Origin: Alphaproteobacteria bacterium
GTDB lineage: Bacteria > Pseudomonadota > Alphaproteobacteria > SP197
DNA length: 57,123 nt
NCBI GenBank assembly: GCA_016869675.1
Contig: VGDP01000020.1
Location: 1-57,123, forward strand
Reading direction: 5' to 3'
The notes beneath the pieces are model-generated. The model saw only the letters and a program-made list of their open reading frames with translations, did not search any database and was not told the origin of the DNA. This document shows positions 44,404-52,703 of the stretch, in pieces. Position 1 is the stretch's first letter. Each line of letters starts with the position of its first letter. A program made the translations under genes and the position numbers.

Positions 44404-44606
44404 ACGACGATCTCAAGAACCCGGGCGTTGTCTTGTTTGGACGATGGCGCGGTAACGTCCACCGAGAGACACCCCTCGACGGCTTCGTAGAGGTTTGCCA
44501 GCAGTTCCTCGAACGTCTCCCCCTGGGTCGCGCAGCCCGGTATCGCCGGCACCTCGGCCCAGTATCCGCCTTCTTCGGCTTCGTGCACGACGACCTTGAT
44601 CTTCAT
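44400..44606 (-). CDS. hicB: HicB-type antitoxin, N-terminal domain form
   Basis: The 68-residue protein MKIKVVVHEAEEGGYWAEVP then AIPGCATQGETFEELLANLY has the HicB partial RNase H fold that blocks HicA. A separate DNA-binding domain (RHH or HTH) is not obvious in the short C-terminus, so autoregulation may be weak or involve dimers. The start is ATG 44604-44606; a longer upstream frame has no family similarity. Confidence 0.88.
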   Translation of the reverse strand: MKIKVVVHEAEEGGYWAEVPAIPGCATQGETFEELLANLYEAVEGCLSVDVTAPSSKQDNARVLEIVV

Positions 44607-44753
44607 CGGCGCGGGTACCTTCCGTTCTCTCGCCGACACCCTAGCCAAGGGCGCCCCCCCCAGCGCGAGAGCGATTCGCAACCGCCGGCGGCCGCCTTGC
44701 GCACGGGGTCCGCCCTGGGCCATGAATCCCGGTATACGGTTCGCGAGGGACCC

Positions 44754-46052
44754 GTGGCCGACACCATCTTCGCCGCAGGCTTCAAGGAGACGCCCTACTG
44801 GTGGGAGGCGGCGCCACGGCCGGCCCTGCCAGAGGCGCCGCTGCCCGAGCGCACCGACGTGGCCGTCGTCGGTTCTGGCTTCACCGGCCTCTCGGCTGCG
44901 CTGGACTTGGCGCGTGCCGGCCGTTCGGTGACCGTACTCGACGCGGGCGATGCCGGGTTCGGCGCCTCGTCGCGCAACGGCGGCATGGTCGGCGGCAGCC
45001 TCAAGTGGGGCTACAGCGACCTGATCGGCATGGTCGGCGAGCCCAAGGCCGCCGCGCTGACGCGCGAGGCCATGGCCTCGCTCGAGTACACCAAGGACCT
45101 GATCGAGCGCGAACAGATCGCGTGCCACCTGCAGAAGGTCGGCATGTTCGTGGGCGCCCACCGGCCCAGCCATTACGAATCCATGGCGCGCGAGCTGGAG
45201 ACGACGCGTAAGGCGATCGGCCTCGAGGCCGAAATGGTGCCGGCCTCGGCGACGCGCACCGAGGTCGACACCGCCGCCTACCACGGCGGCAAGGTGCTGT
45301 TCCGCCAGGCCGGCGTGCACCCGGCGCTCTATCACCAGGGGCTGCTGGAACGGGCGCGCAACGCCGGCGTGCAGGTCGCGTCCAAGGCCGCGGTCGAGGA
45401 CATCGCGCCGTGCCTGAACGGGGTGTGCGTGACCACGCCGCGCGGCCGCATCAAGGCGCGCGACGTCATCGTCGCGACCAATGGCTACACCCGGCCGGTG
45501 ACCCAGGACCTGCGCCGCCGCCTAATCCCGATCGGCAGCTACATGATCGCCACCGAACCGCTGCCGCCCGAGGTCATGCGCCGTCTGTTCCCCAACAACC
45601 GCATGATCGCGGACACCAAGAAGATTCTCTACTACTACCGCCCGTCGCCGGACCGCACGCGCGTGCTGTTCGGCGGCCGCGCCGCAGTGTGGGAGACCGA
45701 CACCAAGGTCTCGGGCCGCACGCTCTATCGCTTCATGACCGGCGTCTTCCCCGAGCTCGACGGGGTCAAGATCACCCATTCCTGGACCGGCAACGTCGCG
45801 TTCACTTTCGACCGGCTGCCCCACGTGGGCACGCGTTACGGCATCCATTACGCCATGGGCTACTGCGGTTCGGGCGTCGCCATGGCGACCTGGCTCGGAC
45901 ACAAGGCGGCGCAGCGCGTGCTCGGCACCAAGGAGGCGGCCAGCGCCTTCGCCGACATCCCGTTCCCGACGCGCTCGTGGTACCAGGGCAACCCCTGGTT
46001 CCTGCCGCTGATCGCCATGTGGTACCGGATGCAGGACCGCCTGGCCGCCTGA
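44754..46052 (+). CDS. FAD-dependent amine/amino-acid oxidoreductase (DAO family)
   Basis: The 432-residue flavoprotein starts at GTG 44754 with GAGGGA just upstream. It shows TDVAVVGSGFTGLSAALDLA (dinucleotide fold), FGASSRNGGMVGGSLKWGYS, RGRIKARDVIVATNGYT and a C-terminal HYAMGYCGSGVAMATWLGHK. This arrangement is like PuuB/glycine-oxidase-type enzymes that oxidise secondary amines or N-methyl amino acids, forming an aldehyde or methylene donor. It is followed after ten bases by the first of two demethylase-like flavoproteins, so the three form an operon. Confidence 0.9.
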   Translation: MADTIFAAGFKETPYWWEAAPRPALPEAPLPERTDVAVVGSGFTGLSAALDLARAGRSVTVLDAGDAGFGASSRNGGMVGGSLKWGYSDLIGMVGEPKAAALTREAMASLEYTKDLIEREQIACHLQKVGMFVGAHRPSHYESMARELETTRKAIGLEAEMVPASATRTEVDTAAYHGGKVLFRQAGVHPALYHQGLLERARNAGVQVASKAAVEDIAPCLNGVCVTTPRGRIKARDVIVATNGYTRPVTQDLRRRLIPIGSYMIATEPLPPEVMRRLFPNNRMIADTKKILYYYRPSPDRTRVLFGGRAAVWETDTKVSGRTLYRFMTGVFPELDGVKITHSWTGNVAFTFDRLPHVGTRYGIHYAMGYCGSGVAMATWLGHKAAQRVLGTKEAASAFADIPFPTRSWYQGNPWFLPLIAMWYRMQDRLAA

Positions 46053-46062
46053 GGACCGCTCC

Positions 46063-48102
46063 ATGGCCGGCTACGAGGCTCTTCTGCGCCCCTTCCGCCT
46101 GAAGGGCATGACGCTGCGCAACCGCGTCATGTCGACCTCGCACGCGCCGCGCTTCACCGAGCACGCCGGCATGCCCGGCGAGCGCTACCAGCTCTACCAC
46201 GAGGAGAAGGCGCGGGGCGGCATCGCGCTCACCTGCTTCGGCGGCTCCTCGTCGGTCGCCGAGGACAGCCCGCTGCCCTTCGGCCAGATCGACTGCTCGG
46301 ACGACCGCATCATCCCGTTCTTCCAGTCCTTCGCGAAGCGCGTGCACGGCCACGGCAGCCGGCTGATCTGTCAGATCACCCACATCGGCCGGCGCGCCAA
46401 CACCGACCAGCACCACTGGCTGCCGCTGATCTCGCCCAGCCGCGTGCGCGAGACGCTGCACCGCGGCTTTCCCAAGGAGGCCGAGGACTGGGACATCCGC
46501 CGCACGATCCAACGCTACGCCGCCGCGGCCCAACGCTGCAAGGACGGCGGGCTCGACGGCGTCGAGGTCATCGCCGCGGCCCAGCACCTGATGGATTCGT
46601 TCCTGTCGCCCATGGTCAACCAGCGCACCGACCGCTACGGCGGCAGCCTGGAAAACCGCATGCGCTTCGGGCTCGAGGTGTTCGAGGCCATGCGCAAGGC
46701 GGTCGGCGACGGCTACGTCATCGGCATGCGTCTGTCCGGCGACGAGATGGTCGACGGCGGCTCGACCGCCGAGGACTGCCTGACCATCGCCCAGACCTAC
46801 GCGAAATCCGGCCTGATCGACTATCTCAACGTCTATCAGGGTCAGGCGGCCAATTTCGCCGGCTTGGCCGTGCTGATGCCGAACATGTCGTTCCCCTCGG
46901 CGCCGTTCCTCTACCTGGCCCGCGCGGTCAAGGCGCGCGTCGGCATCCCGGTGTTCCACGCCTCGGCGATCCGCGACCTGGCGACCGCAGCGCGCGCCAT
47001 CGAGGGCGGCCATGTGGACATGGTCGCGATGACGCGGGCGCACATCGCCGACCCGCACATCGTGCGCAAGCTCATGGAGGGACACCCCGACGACATCCGC
47101 CAGTGCGTCGGCGCCGGCTACTGCGTCGACGGCATCCAGGAAGGCGGCACCGCGTGCATCCAGAACGCGGCCACGGGGCGCGAAGCGACCATGCCGCACA
47201 TCATCCCGCGCGCGGCGAACCGCCGGACGGTGGTGGTGGCTGGCGGTGGTCCGGCCGGGCTGGAGGCCGCGCGCGTGGCGGCGGCTCGCGGCCATCGCGT
47301 CGTGCTGTTCGAGGCGACGCCACGGCTGGGCGGTCAGATCAACCTGGCGGCCAAGGCGACCTGGCGCCAGAACCTGAGCGGCATCCCGCGCTGGCTGGAA
47401 GGCCAGGTGCGCCGCCACGGCGCGTCGGTCAAGCTGAACACGCCGGCGACCGTCGAGGCCATCGAGGCCGAGGAACCCGACGTGGTGATCGTCGCCACCG
47501 GTGGCGTGCCCTGGCGCGGTCTGGCCGAGGGCGCCGATATGGTCGCCACCACGTGGGACGTCCTGGAGGAACGGGTTGCCGTGGCCGGCGCGGCGCTGAT
47601 CTACGACGAGCTCGGCGGCCATCACGCGCCGAGCACGGCGGAATTCATGGCGGCGCGCGGTGCGGCGGTCGAGTTCGCCACGCCCGATCGCGCTCCGGCG
47701 CTCGAAATGGGCGGCACCAACTTCCCGATTCACTTCCGCGAGCTGGCCAAGCAGGGGGTGGTGTTCACCCCCGACGCGCGGCTGGTCGCGGTGCGGCGCG
47801 ACGGTGCGCGCCTCGCGGCGCGCCTGGTCAACGAGTACACGCGCAAGGCCGAGGAGCGCATCGTCGATCAGGTCGTGGTCGAGTACGGCACGCTGCCGGT
47901 GGACGCGCTCTACTTCGCGCTCAAGCACCGCTCGATCAACCGGGGCGAAGCGGACCTGCCGGCGCTGCTCGCCGGCCGGCCGCAGAAGCTGAAGCGCAAC
48001 CCGGACGGTCGCTACCAGCTGTTCCGCGTTGGCGACGCGGTGGCCGGGCGCAACATCCACGCGGCGATCTACGATTCGCTGCGGCTGTGCAAGGACCTGT
48101 GA
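46063..48102 (+). CDS. OYE/TMADH-type flavoprotein, N-methylproline demethylase-like (copy 1)
   Basis: The 679-residue protein has an FMN TIM-barrel (LKGMTLRNRVMSTSHAPRF, ICQITHIGRRANTDQHHW), a cysteine cluster at 348-365, and C-terminal FAD/NAD domains (TVVVAGGGPAGLEAARVAAA). In TMADH and dienoyl-CoA reductase the cluster has four cysteines (CxxCxxC plus one). Here it reads CVGAGYC with Ala351 in place of the second Cys, and Cys365 is retained. This group includes enzymes annotated as N-methylproline demethylases, which remove N-methyl groups during betaine breakdown. A homologue in tandem follows. Confidence 0.88.
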   Translation: MAGYEALLRPFRLKGMTLRNRVMSTSHAPRFTEHAGMPGERYQLYHEEKARGGIALTCFGGSSSVAEDSPLPFGQIDCSDDRIIPFFQSFAKRVHGHGSRLICQITHIGRRANTDQHHWLPLISPSRVRETLHRGFPKEAEDWDIRRTIQRYAAAAQRCKDGGLDGVEVIAAAQHLMDSFLSPMVNQRTDRYGGSLENRMRFGLEVFEAMRKAVGDGYVIGMRLSGDEMVDGGSTAEDCLTIAQTYAKSGLIDYLNVYQGQAANFAGLAVLMPNMSFPSAPFLYLARAVKARVGIPVFHASAIRDLATAARAIEGGHVDMVAMTRAHIADPHIVRKLMEGHPDDIRQCVGAGYCVDGIQEGGTACIQNAATGREATMPHIIPRAANRRTVVVAGGGPAGLEAARVAAARGHRVVLFEATPRLGGQINLAAKATWRQNLSGIPRWLEGQVRRHGASVKLNTPATVEAIEAEEPDVVIVATGGVPWRGLAEGADMVATTWDVLEERVAVAGAALIYDELGGHHAPSTAEFMAARGAAVEFATPDRAPALEMGGTNFPIHFRELAKQGVVFTPDARLVAVRRDGARLAARLVNEYTRKAEERIVDQVVVEYGTLPVDALYFALKHRSINRGEADLPALLAGRPQKLKRNPDGRYQLFRVGDAVAGRNIHAAIYDSLRLCKDL

Positions 48103-48140
48103 TGGCGTCGAAGGGGGAACCGACCGTCACCCTCTCCCCT

Positions 48141-48163
48141 CCCTCTCCCGCAAGGGGAGAGGG
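48141..48163. repeat. Palindromic CCCTCTCCC hairpin element
   Basis: CCCTCTCCC (48141-48149) pairs perfectly with GGGAGAGGG (48155-48163) around a five-base loop. It ends six bases before the ATG at 48170, so its right arm covers the ribosome-binding region (GGGAGAGGG). A related copy is at 10263-10288. Confidence 0.65.
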
Positions 48164-48169
48164 CAAACC

Positions 48170-50227
48170 ATGCGCCACAGCACGATGACTGGCCACGACG
48201 CCCTGCTGAAGCCGTTCACCATCAAGGGTCTCACGATCCGCAACCGGGTCATGAGCACCAGCCACGCGCCCGGCTACGCCGACCACGGCGTGCCCGGCGA
48301 ACGCTACCAGCTCTACCACGAGGAGAAAGCCAAGGGCGGCATCGGGCTGACCATGTTCGGCGGTTCGTCCTCGATCTCGCCCGACAGCCCGGCGACCGCG
48401 TTCGGCCAGGTCTCGGTGGCGGACGACGCGGTCGTGCCGCACCTCAAGGCGTTCGCCGACCGCGTGCACCGCCACGGCGCGGCGATCATGTGCCAGATCA
48501 GCCACATGGGCCGGCGCAACCGGTGGGACGCCGCCGACTGGCTGCCGCTGGTGGCGCCGTCGGTGACGCGCGAACCGCAGCACCGCGCGCTGCCCAAGGC
48601 GATCGAGGACTTCGACATCACCCGCATCGTCGGCGACTACGCGCGTGCCGCGCGCCGCTGCCGCGACAGCGGGCTCGACGGCGTCGAGGTCATGGTGGCG
48701 GGGCCGCACCTGATCAACCAGTTCCTGTCGCCGGCGCTGAACCAACGCAGCGACGAGTACGGCGGCAGCCTGGACAACCGCATGCGCTTCGGCATGGCAG
48801 TGCTGCACGCCGTGCGCCGCGAGGTGGGCGAAGACTACATCGTCGGCGTGCGCTTCACGGCCGACGAACTGATCGAGGGCGGGCTCACGCAGACCGACAT
48901 GTTCGAGGTCGCGCGGCGCATCGCCGCCTCGGGCCTGGTCGACTTCATGAACGTGCAGCACGGCCAGGCGGCCGATCATATGGGGCTCGCCCTGGTCATC
49001 CCGAACATGGCGTTCCCGCCGGCGCCGTTCCTCTATCTGGCCAGCGCGATCAAGGCGGCGGTGCCGCTGCCCGTGTTCCACGCCGGCCGGATCGCCGACC
49101 TGGCCACCGCCGCGCGCGCCGTCGAGGACGGCCATGTCGACATGATCGCCATGACGCGGGCGCACATCGCCGATCCGCACATCGTGCGCAAGCTCATCGA
49201 GGGCCGGCCCGAGCAGATCCGCCAGTGCGTCGGCGCCAACTACTGCATCGACCGGCTCTACACGGGCGCGGGCGCGTTGTGCGTCCAGAACGTCGCCACC
49301 GGGCGCGAGGCGACGATCCCCCACGAGGTCGCCAAGGCCGATGCACGCCGCACCGTCGTGATCGCCGGCGCCGGGCCCGGCGGGCTGGAGGCGGCGCGCG
49401 TCGCCGCGTTGCGCGGCCACCGCGTCGTGCTGTTCGAACGCGAGGCCAAGGTGGGCGGCCAAATCAACATCGCCCAGCGTGCCGGCTGGCGCGAGGCGCT
49501 GGGCGGTATCGCGCGCTGGCTCGAGGCCGAGGTGCGCCGGCTCGGCGTCGATCTGTGGCTCGGTGCCGCCGCGACGTCGGCGCTGATCGAGGCGGAGCGA
49601 CCGGATATCGTGGTCGTCGCCACCGGCGGCCGGCCGAACAAGGGCGCTTTCAAGGGTACCGAGAACGCCACCACGTCGTGGGACGTGCTGACCGGCAAGG
49701 TGCCGGTCGCCGAGAACGTGCTGGTGTTCGACGACGAGGGCCAGCCCCAGGGCGCGAGCGTCGCCGAGTTCGCCGCGACACGCGGCGCCGCGGTCGAGAT
49801 TGCCACGCCGGACCGCATGGTCGCCGAGCAGCTCGGCGCGACCAACTTCGCGATCCATTTGCGCGAGCTGCACAAGCTGAAGGTGATCATGACGCCGAAC
49901 GTGCGCCTGACCGAGGTGGGACGCGAAGGCAACCGTCTGGTCGCCGTGCTGCGCCACGAGTATTCGGGCCAGAAGGAAGAGCGCCTGGTCGACCAGGTCA
50001 TCGCCGAGCACGGCACCGAGCCCGAGGACGAGCTCTACTTTGCGCTCAGGCCGCGCTCGACGAACCTGGGGGAGGTGGACTATCCGGCGCTCCTCGCGGG
50101 CCGGCCGCAGACCGTCGCCACCAACCCGGACGGCCGCTTCCGCCTGTTCCGCATCGGCGACGCCATCGCCAGCCGCACCATCCACAACGCGCTGCTCGAC
50201 GCCATGCGCCATCTGAAGGACGCGTAG
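48170..50227 (+). CDS. OYE/TMADH-type flavoprotein, N-methylproline demethylase-like (copy 2)
   Basis: The 685-residue paralogue of the preceding gene shares the FMN barrel (IKGLTIRNRVMSTSHAPGYA, IMCQISHMGRRNRWDAADW), the altered cluster CVGANYC (Cys353, Ala356, Cys359) plus Cys371, and the FAD/NAD domains (TVVIAGAGPGGLEAARVAAL). Divergence between the copies is substantial in the substrate-facing parts, so they may act on different N-methyl compounds. The start is ATG 48170, or ATG 48185 (MTGHDALL). A hairpin repeat overlaps the ribosome-binding site. The copy lies 67 bases after the first. Confidence 0.88.
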   Translation: MRHSTMTGHDALLKPFTIKGLTIRNRVMSTSHAPGYADHGVPGERYQLYHEEKAKGGIGLTMFGGSSSISPDSPATAFGQVSVADDAVVPHLKAFADRVHRHGAAIMCQISHMGRRNRWDAADWLPLVAPSVTREPQHRALPKAIEDFDITRIVGDYARAARRCRDSGLDGVEVMVAGPHLINQFLSPALNQRSDEYGGSLDNRMRFGMAVLHAVRREVGEDYIVGVRFTADELIEGGLTQTDMFEVARRIAASGLVDFMNVQHGQAADHMGLALVIPNMAFPPAPFLYLASAIKAAVPLPVFHAGRIADLATAARAVEDGHVDMIAMTRAHIADPHIVRKLIEGRPEQIRQCVGANYCIDRLYTGAGALCVQNVATGREATIPHEVAKADARRTVVIAGAGPGGLEAARVAALRGHRVVLFEREAKVGGQINIAQRAGWREALGGIARWLEAEVRRLGVDLWLGAAATSALIEAERPDIVVVATGGRPNKGAFKGTENATTSWDVLTGKVPVAENVLVFDDEGQPQGASVAEFAATRGAAVEIATPDRMVAEQLGATNFAIHLRELHKLKVIMTPNVRLTEVGREGNRLVAVLRHEYSGQKEERLVDQVIAEHGTEPEDELYFALRPRSTNLGEVDYPALLAGRPQTVATNPDGRFRLFRIGDAIASRTIHNALLDAMRHLKDA

Positions 50228-50254
50228 GGCTCCGCCTCGGAAGGACGCCGTGTT

Positions 50255-50360
50255 GTCATCCCCGGGCCGGCCGTAGGCCGGAACCGGGCATCCGGGGCGG
50301 GCGTAGATGCGAAGGGTCTGGATTCCCGGTTCGCCGCGACACGCGGCGCCTGGGAATGAC
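50255..50360. repeat. Dispersed intergenic palindromic repeat
   Basis: The segment starts with GTCATCCCCGGGCC and ends with CTGGGAATGAC. In between are nested palindromes (CCGGCCGTAGGCCGG) and TCTGGATTCCCGGTTCG. This is the layout of the GTCATTCCC...GGGAATGAC repeats widespread between genes in proteobacteria. It fills most of the gap between the second flavoprotein and the MOSC gene. Confidence 0.7.
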
Positions 50361-50423
50361 GGATCGGTTGGTCGCCTACGACCTGGCTCCTATGACGCTG
50401 GGCACGCTCAGGGGCTGTGTGCC

Positions 50424-51227
50424 TCAATCCTCCACCACGACCGCGTCGCCGGGTCTGACCACGCCTTCGGTCAGCACGGCGGCGTAGACGCCGGCGTAGC
50501 CGTCGTGCGCGGCCTGGATGGTCTTGAGCACGCGGAAGTCGCGCTCGGCGGTGTCGGGGTCGAGCGTCACCAGGGCGCAGCGCGGGTCGCGCTCCAGCAC
50601 GCGCACGGTCGCCTTGGGTCCCAGCCGCAGGGTGCGCCCGACATAGGCGTCCTCGGCGAAGCCGTCGGTGCCGGGAAAATCGAGGGTGAGGTTGGCGCGG
50701 AAGCGGCGCGGATCCATGGGCGCGCCGATCTCGGCGCCGAGCCGCGCGGCGGTCTGCACGGAGAACAGGGACAGCGGCCGGCAATCGGTGATCGCCTTGT
50801 CCGAACGGATGAGCGTCAGGACGTGCTCGCGCCCGAGCGACGCGGTCAGGCTCGCGACGACCGCCGGGTCGTCGACGGCGTGCACCGCGCCGGTGGGCGT
50901 CTCCACCTCGACCACGCGGTCCTCGGGGCTGGCGGGGATCGGGTTGATGCCGGGCTCCAGCGCCTCGGCCTTGGCCAGGTTGGCCGGCAGGGCCGCGCGC
51001 TCGGCGTGGCGGAACCGCGCCTTGTGGCGCAGCATGGCGTGCTGCTCGCGCGCCGTCAGGAACGGGAAGCCGGGCACGCTCGCCGAACTGCGGAAGGCGT
51101 AGAGCCGGTCGCCGTAGACGCCGGCGTACGAAACGAACGCCCGGTCGAGCGTCTCGCCCGCCATGCTCTTGACCGGGTAGCGCCAGACGCTGGCGATCGT
51201 GCCGACGGCGGTCATGGCCTCAGACAT
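50424..51227 (-). CDS. MOSC-domain protein
   Basis: The 267-residue protein has an N-terminal beta-barrel domain (IASVWRYPVKSMAGETLDRA, VYGDRLYAFRSSA) and a C-terminal MOSC domain with RRFRANLTLDFPG and the conserved Cys in LERDPRCALVTLDPDT. That Cys is the likely molybdenum-cofactor or sulfur ligand in MOSC/YcbX/mARC-type proteins, which reduce N-hydroxylated compounds or handle sulfur. No cytochrome or ferredoxin partner is fused. It is divergent from the exported-protein remnant at 51340. Confidence 0.87.
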   Translation of the reverse strand: MSEAMTAVGTIASVWRYPVKSMAGETLDRAFVSYAGVYGDRLYAFRSSASVPGFPFLTAREQHAMLRHKARFRHAERAALPANLAKAEALEPGINPIPASPEDRVVEVETPTGAVHAVDDPAVVASLTASLGREHVLTLIRSDKAITDCRPLSLFSVQTAARLGAEIGAPMDPRRFRANLTLDFPGTDGFAEDAYVGRTLRLGPKATVRVLERDPRCALVTLDPDTAERDFRVLKTIQAAHDGYAGVYAAVLTEGVVRPGDAVVVED

Positions 51228-51339
51228 CCCGCTGGCTTTCGGGACCCGCTCCCTCGACCTGCCACCACGTCACCCTCCCCGCGTCCCGACGCGCTAAACT
51301 CCGCCCAGACCCTACGGCCTGGCAGCGGATCGCGTCACC

Positions 51340-52135
51340 ATGAAGTTCATGCGGCTTGTCGCGGTACTCCTTGCTCTCATGGGCGCGGCGTCGGCGCGCG
51401 CCGACGTGTGCGAGCTGATGGACAAGCCGACGGCCGAGGCGTTCGCCGCCGTGCTCGTCGAGGCCGGCTCGTTCGTCTATCTCGACTGGTTCAAGCCCGT
51501 GACGGTTGCCAGCGCCGAGGTGGTGGCGGACGGCGATCTCTACGTGGTCCTGGTCAACGGCGCGATCATGCCCAACGCCGTGTACACCTATGTGCCGAAG
51601 GACGAGGCGACCTTCGCCAACGCCGGGCTGCCCCTGGGGTGCGAGGGCGCCGATGTCACGGCCACGATCCCGCGGCAGCCCTTCGCCACGGACGCCGTGC
51701 CCGCACCGGCCCTGATCGCGCCCGAGGTGAACCGCGTGATCGGCATCGTCGAGACGCCGGCATTGCTCGACGCCTACCTCGCCATGGCCGAGCTCGAGCA
51801 GACGGTGACCTTGCGCGCGAAGGCGACGACCAACGCGTCGGTCGCGGCCTCGGCCGCCACGCTCGAGCAGCTCGAGATGGCCGAGGTCGACTACGACGTG
51901 ATGGGCGCCATGGTCTAAGGCATCGAACACGACTGGTACCGCGTGAAGCGGGACGGCGCGCTGTTGTGGCTGCCGCCCGAGGTGGCGGGGCCGTTCCACC
52001 CGTTCCCGGACGTGCTCGTCGAAACGCTCAGCTATCTCGACACGGCGGTGGGACGGCGCGCTCTACGACGCGCCCAACGCCGATGCGACGCGGCGGCGCC
52101 TCGATCCCTCCTGGCGCGTCTTGGCGCCGTGGCCG
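51340..52135 (+). pseudogene. Exported protein of unknown function, nonsense and frameshift
   Basis: From ATG 51340 the frame has a signal peptide (MKFMRLVAVLLALMGAASAR ending near RADV), then a domain with KPTAEAFAAVLVEAGSFVYL and YVVLVNGAIMPNAVYTYVPK. A TAA at 51916-51918 interrupts it, but the same frame continues immediately as GIEHDWYRVKRDGALLWLPP and VAGPFHPFPDVLVETLSYLD. Near 52045 the frame then shifts by one and reads DGALYDAPNADATRRRLDPS before meeting the convergent gene. The TRP/TYR-rich portion after the stop suggests an SH3-like or beta domain. Two lesions indicate decay. Confidence 0.55.
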
Positions 52136-52593
52136 TTGATGATGGCGCTGGCCTGGTCGATGTAGCCGCGCGCGGTGGCGATCAGGTCGGCGGCGGTGCG
52201 GTCGACCGCCTCGGCGGCGTGGGTCGCGGTGGCGTCGTTGAGCGCCACGATGCCGGCGAGCAGCATGTCGTCGAGGGTCGCCACAACCGCATCGAACGCC
52301 TCGCAGTAGACGGCCGGTGAGTGGTGGTAGGCGGCGATGGCGAGCGCCTTGTGCACGAAACCGCCATTGCGGAAATGGTCGGCGTAGCTCTTGGGCCGCC
52401 AGGCGGCGACATCGACCATGAACTCGGGCGCCCCCGGCAGGAGCTCGATGAGCATGACCACTTCGTTAAAATGATTGAGATAATCGGTCGCCAGCAGGGT
52501 CTCGCCGTTGATGTTGGTGTCGCGCGCCAGCAGCCGGTACGTCCGGGTGTAGAAGGCGCGCGGGCGCGGCGCGTCGGGCAGGGGATCCGGCAT
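52063..52593 (-). CDS. Conserved protein of unknown function, 176 aa
   Basis: The protein has a strongly patterned core, YRLLARDTNINGETLLATDY then LNHFNEVVMLIELLPGAPEF and KSYADHFRNGGFVHKALAIA, followed by a helical C-terminus. It is cytoplasmic by appearance. I recognise no catalytic motif, and it is not a hotdog thioesterase by motif. The last 20 or so residues lie antisense to the decaying exported-protein gene, so its natural end may have been altered. It is divergent from the DMGDH-like gene across 110 bases and may be co-regulated with it. Confidence 0.65.
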   Translation of the reverse strand: MPDPLPDAPRPRAFYTRTYRLLARDTNINGETLLATDYLNHFNEVVMLIELLPGAPEFMVDVAAWRPKSYADHFRNGGFVHKALAIAAYHHSPAVYCEAFDAVVATLDDMLLAGIVALNDATATHAAEAVDRTAADLIATARGYIDQASAIINGHGAKTRQEGSRRRRVASALGAS

Positions 52594-52703
52594 CGGCCCA
52601 TACCAGCGACTTTGCCCTAAACCTGGGTTAACGCAGGGCGCGCTGGTGGGTGCGCGGGCCGTTTGCTACAACCCGGCCAAGAAGGTCGCGGGAGGTCCGG
52701 GTC

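Noticed and set aside
45802-50212. Very long open frames antisense to the two demethylase-like genes (up to about 750 codons)
   Set aside because: They are complements of high-G+C coding sequence and show only His/Arg/Asp/Val-rich low-complexity translations with no family motifs; the sense frames encode clear flavoproteins.
52063-52593. Thioesterase (4HBT hotdog) assignment
   Set aside because: No D-x-x-G-H or comparable hotdog motif could be found, so the protein is left as unknown.
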